Source: Kiritimatiellia bacterium
Lineage (GTDB): Bacteria; Verrucomicrobiota; Kiritimatiellia; RFP12; UBA1067
DNA: 5,974 nt
Assembly: GCA_017508315.1 (NCBI GenBank)
Contig: JAFVZE010000108.1
Coordinates: 1 to 5,974 of the forward strand
Reading direction: 5' to 3'
Below the pieces are notes generated by a model that was not told the origin of the DNA, ran no database searches, and saw nothing but the letters and a program-made list of their open reading frames with translations. Numbering within the stretch: position 1 is the first letter of the stretch; each line of letters begins with the position of its first letter. A program made the position numbers and the translations under genes. Of the stretch, positions 4,201 through 5,974 are shown piece by piece.

Positions 4201-5974
4201 TGTCGCTCCGTCAGCCTTCTGCACGAAACGAAAATACGTCTCGTCCCATCCGTGAGAGCCAAAAACCGTCGCAGGATACTTTTCAGTCGGAAGCGTATCG
4301 GTGGCGTACTCGACGGTAACCGTCGTATTTGAGCCTGGCCACACCTGCGGATCGAAATACGACGCGCCATCCGTCTCAACCCAGTCAAGCGACTCGTCCG
4401 TCGCCGTAACAACATACGTAAGTTCGTGGGTCAACGCGGTGAAGTTCTTGCTCTCCGGGGCAGTGAATACAAGCGTATGCTCACCGACAGTGTTCGCAAG
4501 CACACCGCTCTTCCAATCGAACGGCTGGCCGTCAAGCGTTGCCGTCACTCCCTCGGAGGGAACGAATGCGTTGAGCGTGGGGAGCTCGCCGTTCGCTGCG
4601 AAACGCGAGCGGCTCAACTTAGGAGCGTCCAGCCAGACGTCGCTCTTCTCGATGATGAAGGTAGCCTTTTTCACGCCGCTTCCGCCGCCGACCCAATGCT
4701 TGTCGGGATCCGCCAACGAGAAGGAAAGCTCGTATTCGCCCGCGTCTGTCGCACCGGCGAAAGGCTCCATCACGCAACCGTCAAGACGCACGACGGGGGA
4801 ACGGACAGTCCCATCATAAAAGACATGCGGCACGAACGGTACGGCTACGGCCGACAAGTCACCTTTCAGAGCGCCAGCCTCCCAATAGCTGACGACCTTA
4901 ATAAGCCCCTCGTCCTCACACTCCTTCAGCGTTTTTGCAAATTCCTCAAACTGTTCCTTGGTAAGATCCTGGTAGCCTGAGTCGCTATTGCATCCGTGAA
5001 ACATCAGTGTGATCGACTTAGTCCCGCTCTTCGACTGGTTCTGGAACCAGGTCTTGAAATTCCCCGTCCCTGGCCAGGTGCGGTTCGGCGTCTCGGGTAG
5101 CATACCGGCCAGCATGGCGCGCGATTCAAGTTCTCCGTTCTGCCCGACATGATTGCCCGGAAAGCAGAAAATGCGGCAAGGCACTCCGATCTTCTGCGAG
5201 ATCTGCTGCTGTCCCAGATCCATCTCATAGCGCAGGACCGATTCCGGCTTGGGATTCCAACCCTCTAAAAGAGACTCGGGATGCGACTTCGAATGGAGTG
5301 CTATCTCGTGCCCGCGTGCAGCCAGTTCGGCGACTTTCGCCCAATCCATCGTCGCCCCGCTGCGCGAACGGCCCGTCTGATTGACAATAATGTTAAACGT
5401 ACCGCGATAGCCGTACTTCTCGAGCGCAGGCGCAACAACGGAATAATGGCTGCCATAACCGTCATCGAAGGTCAGCGAGACCATCATCGCGGGGCTTGGA
5501 TCCTCCGGCTCCTCCGGATCCTCTCCGTCATCGGTGGGTGGCTGGGATACGGATACGCTAAAAGGTATGCGCTTTTCAAGTCCAGTGTAATTTTTAGTCT
5601 CGGCTACAGAGAATGTAATCTCGTAATTCCCAGCCTCCAGAGTCGCCAATTGCTCAGTACTATAACTTGCCGCTACCGTACCGAAAGACGCCTCGCCCTC
5701 ATCAACAACGGTACTGCATTTTCCCGCCTCCCAACCGGTAGCTGAAATGGAAGGCTCGCGCAACCAAGAATTCGCGGCCTTTGAAATTACAAATTTGTAA
5801 CTTTTCGGTTCAGAGGTGCCGTCGACCCATACAAAACCTTCATTCGGTGAGCATGTAATCGTATACTCGCCGGCATCCGTCCAACCGGTGTTTCCGGAAA
5901 CGATGCAGTTTACACCCCCCGAAAGTTCCGCTGTCTTGAGCGTTCCATCGTAAATCACCGCTGCAGGCGCAGAA
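1204..5974 (-). CDS. Giant multidomain surface protein with NodB/CE4 deacetylase, LamG-like, glycine-rich and MBG/Ig-like domains; N-terminus beyond the window
   Basis: The frame is open from the right edge to TAA at 1204. A GTG at 5958 looks like a start, but the five codons before it (S-A-P-A-A) are open and belong to the first repeat, so the true start is outside. Counting the 5958 codon as residue 1: MBG/Ig pair 1 (to 138), acidic Pro linker (141-157), NodB deacetylase (158-365), pair 2 (371-520), LamG-like (525-715), glycine-rich 1 (724-960), pair 3 (980-1129), glycine-rich 2 (1139-1420), C-terminal module (1425-1584). No transmembrane segment is visible; export is expected from the domain types. 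It probably binds a polysaccharide through the LamG-like, and perhaps the glycine-rich, modules and removes acetyl groups with the NodB domain. It precedes a GH2-like enzyme on the same strand, consistent with a shared glycan target. Domain identities are good for NodB, LamG-like and the repeats; the biological role is inference. No frameshift or internal stop is seen. Confidence 0.93.
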   Translation of the reverse strand, partial: SAPAAVIYDGTLKTAELSGGVNCIVSGNTGWTDAGEYTITCSPNEGFVWVDGTSEPKSYKFVISKAANSWLREPSISATGWEAGKCSTVVDEGEASFGTVAASYSTEQLATLEAGNYEITFSVAETKNYTGLEKRIPFSVSVSQPPTDDGEDPEEPEDPSPAMMVSLTFDDGYGSHYSVVAPALEKYGYRGTFNIIVNQTGRSRSGATMDWAKVAELAARGHEIALHSKSHPESLLEGWNPKPESVLRYEMDLGQQQISQKIGVPCRIFCFPGNHVGQNGELESRAMLAGMLPETPNRTWPGTGNFKTWFQNQSKSGTKSITLMFHGCNSDSGYQDLTKEQFEEFAKTLKECEDEGLIKVVSYWEAGALKGDLSAVAVPFVPHVFYDGTVRSPVVRLDGCVMEPFAGATDAGEYELSFSLADPDKHWVGGGSGVKKATFIIEKSDVWLDAPKLSRSRFAANGELPTLNAFVPSEGVTATLDGQPFDWKSGVLANTVGEHTLVFTAPESKNFTALTHELTYVVTATDESLDWVETDGASYFDPQVWPGSNTTVTVEYATDTLPTEKYPATVFGSHGWDETYFRFVQKADGATEADWGGTSERVLQIPLDRQWHTLTMGANGLSRDGATFASFTSDWFGDSTNLLFGADNLGWDNDIANGSVRSLSFGRIRYRSIEVRERGVLVRSLRPLRIGGEAGLWDDVEARFYGNAFSSGTILGSDEYQPVYAPYDGEVSVVSGNKSTVEGQTLLTFVDPSATGHFTLTKPAIAWILAVGGGGSGAVEAGHGRSGGGDGGAFVERKAVSLEAGTYDVVVGAGGAAVQAVWATDVPSNNGEPSSVSMAGETSAPIITAPGGVGGRQGSSILNSGNGGNGAGQAGLAGSYEVGGNGGYGEESAITGTVVTYAAGGGGSGMTTAGRGGVGGGGNAATPNGGDGAAGEDGKGSGGGAASKSNQYSGKGGNGVVYVRILGLDADTPQSPDPSTPEITQIALPSAVSGLVYTGQEQVGVLPGDGYEVTGNTAVDAGTYEATVVLSNPEGTQWADAGANERKISWFIAQALNEWTRPASITETEWTLGSSAGVVTSPLARFGEVTATLNGEPWDGEMPVAKGSYTLQWTVAASKNWTELSKSLTFAIVDKPAVVEGDAEVSAIENTFAKYRDGGDLVLVFSNTTAVSSFTLASSASARILVVGGGGAGGCQGGNGRAAGGGAGGFLEMADVVFTPGTYDVTVGAGGSSVNNTGSIVGGSGGDSSITKGGDCIALAYGGGGGGAEGKPGAAGGSGGGDGGCGGWTSYSSPGAATQAGSPFEGYGNAGGATSIANAGSGGGGAGKPGASVGYQATQGGDGGEGRLSDITGESVCYAGGGGGAGSTAGGVGGLGGGGSGSAGAYAAGRAGADGLGGGGGGCGGGNHGYLSGKGGSGVVIVRLTFVGGGEPETLPKPQVDGVDVEPGKLAEEAKSGMEIVIPQGSKVSIDPETGSVTLDGSVVCTFPGYYTVKVSDSSTGGAQVVALELNESARPSILDVMLDNGEFCITVPDTISGLFYSLEYKRLLNAPSWDKIDVPIQSTGEAKMVLRAKAQDDSGFYRVSVSDR
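1207..1428 (-). other. C-terminal beta-rich module ending in FYRVSVSDR
   Basis: Residues 1511-1584: NGEFCITVPDTISGLFYSLE, then LLNAPSWDKIDVPIQSTGEA and DSGFYRVSVSDR at the very end. The plan, a strand, a Gly-Leu-x-Tyr-x-Leu strand, a W strand and a final Phe-Tyr-Arg-Val-x-Val-Ser, recurs as I remember it at the C-terminus of many otherwise unrelated large exported proteins of Kiritimatiellota and related phyla. Residues 1433-1505 before it form a further small beta domain. Such a shared terminus may be an export or surface-anchoring signal; that is inference. Confidence 0.55.
1699..2544 (-). repeat. Glycine-rich domain 2 of the giant protein
   Basis: Residues 1139-1420. It repeats the plan of domain 1 step by step: LVLVFSNTTAVSSFTL lead, RILVVGGGGAGGCQGGNGRA, GTYDVTVGAGG, CYAGGGGGAGSTAGGVGG, and GKGGSGVVIVRL as the closing strand. 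It is about 45 residues longer than domain 1, mostly in an added block around residues 1260-1330. It also carries five Cys (1190, 1251, 1280, 1352, 1398) where domain 1 has none. The glycine codons make the plus strand a dense run of GCC/GCCG triplets, which explains the low-complexity DNA and the long false reading frames there. Confidence 0.72.
2572..3021 (-). repeat. MBG-like + Ig-like repeat pair 3
   Basis: Residues 980-1129. It opens LPSAVSGLVYTGQEQVGVLP and keeps the NTAVDAGTYEATVVLSNPEG and ERKISWFIAQALNEW signature, followed by an Ig-like half (EVTATLNGEPWDG; GSYTLQWTVAASKNWTELSK). The first Tyr-Asp-Gly has become Tyr-Thr-Gly. A Pro/Ser/Thr/Asp-rich linker (961-979, DADTPQSPDPSTPEITQ) precedes it, joining it to glycine-rich domain 1. 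Confidence 0.8.
3079..3789 (-). repeat. Glycine-rich domain 1 of the giant protein
   Basis: Residues 724-960. A beta-rich lead (LLTFVDPSATGHFTLTKP) runs into WILAVGGGGSGAVEAGHGRS, then GTYDVVVGAGG, many Gly-Gly-x and Gly-x-Gly tracts, YAAGGGGSGMTTAGRGGVGG, and a closing strand GKGGNGVVYVRI. This is the layout of glycine-rich domains in which a beta-sandwich start is followed by poly-glycine helices, as known from the gp38 adhesin of phage S16. It has a clear sister copy at 1699-2544. Adhesive or substrate-binding function is an inference. Confidence 0.72.
3814..4386 (-). other. LamG-like (concanavalin-fold) domain within the giant protein
   Basis: Residues 525-715. The order is DWVETDGASYFDPQVWPGSN (start strand with the D-G-x-x-Y-F-D pattern), TTVTVEYATD, then DRQWHTLTMGANGLSRDG, the characteristic hairpin in which a label is described against a ligand surface, then TNLLFGADN and the strand SLSFGRIRYRSIEVRERGVL. 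The close, GEAGLWDDVEARFYGNAFSSG, resembles the end of LamG-like domains of Verrucomicrobiota and Kiritimatiellota exported proteins as I remember them. Likely role: carbohydrate or protein binding, placing the deacetylase on its substrate. Calcium-binding and ligand residues cannot be assigned by eye. Confidence 0.7.
4399..4848 (-). repeat. MBG-like + Ig-like repeat pair 2
   Basis: Residues 371-520. It opens VFYDGTVRSPVV, carries GATDAGEYELSFSLAD and KKATFIIEKSDVWLDAPKL, then an Ig-like half with VTATLDGQPFDW and GEHTLVFTAPESKNFTALT. The endings ESKNFTAL here, ETKNYTGL in pair 1 and ASKNWTEL in pair 3 show common ancestry. It directly follows the deacetylase domain and precedes the LamG-like domain, so it acts as a joint between the two. 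Confidence 0.8.
4864..5487 (-). other. NodB/CE4 polysaccharide deacetylase domain within the giant protein
   Basis: Residues 158-365 (5958 codon = 1). Motif 1 is TFDDG at 163-167, with D165 the expected base and D166 the metal ligand. Motif 2 is HSKSHP at 222-227, giving metal ligands H222 and H226. Motif 3 is RIFCFPGNH (262-270), a variant of the R-x-x-F-x-x-P-x-G strand. The final motif, TLMFHG (317-322), supplies the catalytic H321. DLTKEQFEEFAKTLKE (331-346) matches the helix that usually follows in the deacetylases with a long C-terminal helix. The known family reaction is metal-dependent hydrolysis of N- or O-acetyl groups from polysaccharides such as chitin oligomers, peptidoglycan, poly-GlcNAc or xylan. 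All catalytic positions are intact, so activity is likely; the substrate cannot be told from the sequence. Confidence 0.9.
5545..5974 (-). repeat. MBG-like + Ig-like repeat pair 1 of the giant protein (5' end cut)
   Basis: The pair opens with V-IYDGTLKT and continues through GNTGWTDAGEYTITC and KSYKFVISKA, the usual YDG ... DAG-x-Y ... I-x-K-A pattern of MBG-type bacterial beta-sandwich repeats. The second half begins NSWLREPSISATGWEAG and ends NYEITFSVAETKNYTGLEKR, an Ig-like strand pattern. Pairs 2 and 3 at 4399-4848 and 2572-3021 share the order and key residues. Such modules usually act as stalks or spacers in exported proteins. Confidence 0.8.

Noticed and set aside
4301..4980. Two overlapping plus-strand reading frames of 172 and 184 codons
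   Set aside because: They are antisense to pair 2 and the end of the deacetylase domain, have no domain signature, and conflict with a frame that shows intact catalytic motifs.
5956..5958. GTG as the start codon of the giant gene
   Set aside because: Five in-frame codons precede it to the window edge with no stop, and the preceding residues fit the repeat pattern seen at the other pairs. A protein starting there would lack any signal peptide.

Overview
The window holds two protein-coding genes, both on the minus strand and both cut by a window edge, with about 105 bases between them. Every protein feature points to a secreted or surface-exposed carbohydrate-active locus of a Gram-negative bacterium in the Planctomycetota-Verrucomicrobiota-Chlamydiota group. 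The best guess is a Kiritimatiellota-type gut or rumen lineage. That guess rests on domain style: MBG/Ig-like repeats, a LamG-like domain ending in a GLWDDVEARFYGN hairpin, glycine-rich modules and a C-terminal FYRVSVSD ending, all in one very large protein. It is recognition from memory, not a database result.

Layout in the direction of transcription (high to low coordinates). Positions 5974 to 1204 are one continuous reading frame of 1589 visible codons. It enters through the right edge, so its start and signal peptide lie outside. In order it encodes: MBG-like + Ig-like pair 1; an acidic Pro-rich linker; a NodB/CE4 polysaccharide deacetylase domain with all key metal and catalytic residues; pair 2; a LamG-like lectin fold; glycine-rich domain 1; pair 3; glycine-rich domain 2; and a C-terminal beta-rich module ending in FYRVSVSDR. 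A perfect 12-bp hairpin (1171-1197) follows the stop codon and probably terminates transcription.

From 1098 to 1 runs a second gene of 366 visible codons, leaving through the left edge. It has a signal peptide, a short GH2-type sugar-binding segment, an Ig-like sandwich and the first half of a GH2 TIM barrel. The motif that normally carries the acid/base Asn-Glu reads Asn-Gln here. A TATAAT hexamer lies six bases before its ATG and there is no nearby Shine-Dalgarno, so the gene may have its own promoter and a leaderless mRNA.

Together the genes suggest extracellular binding, deacetylation and glycoside cleavage of a polysaccharide. The substrate is not visible. I see no RNA genes, insertion sequences, CRISPR arrays, phage genes or defence systems. 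The most unusual element is the giant mosaic protein itself: one catalytic domain within a frame of three diverged repeat pairs and two duplicated, phage-adhesin-like glycine-rich modules.
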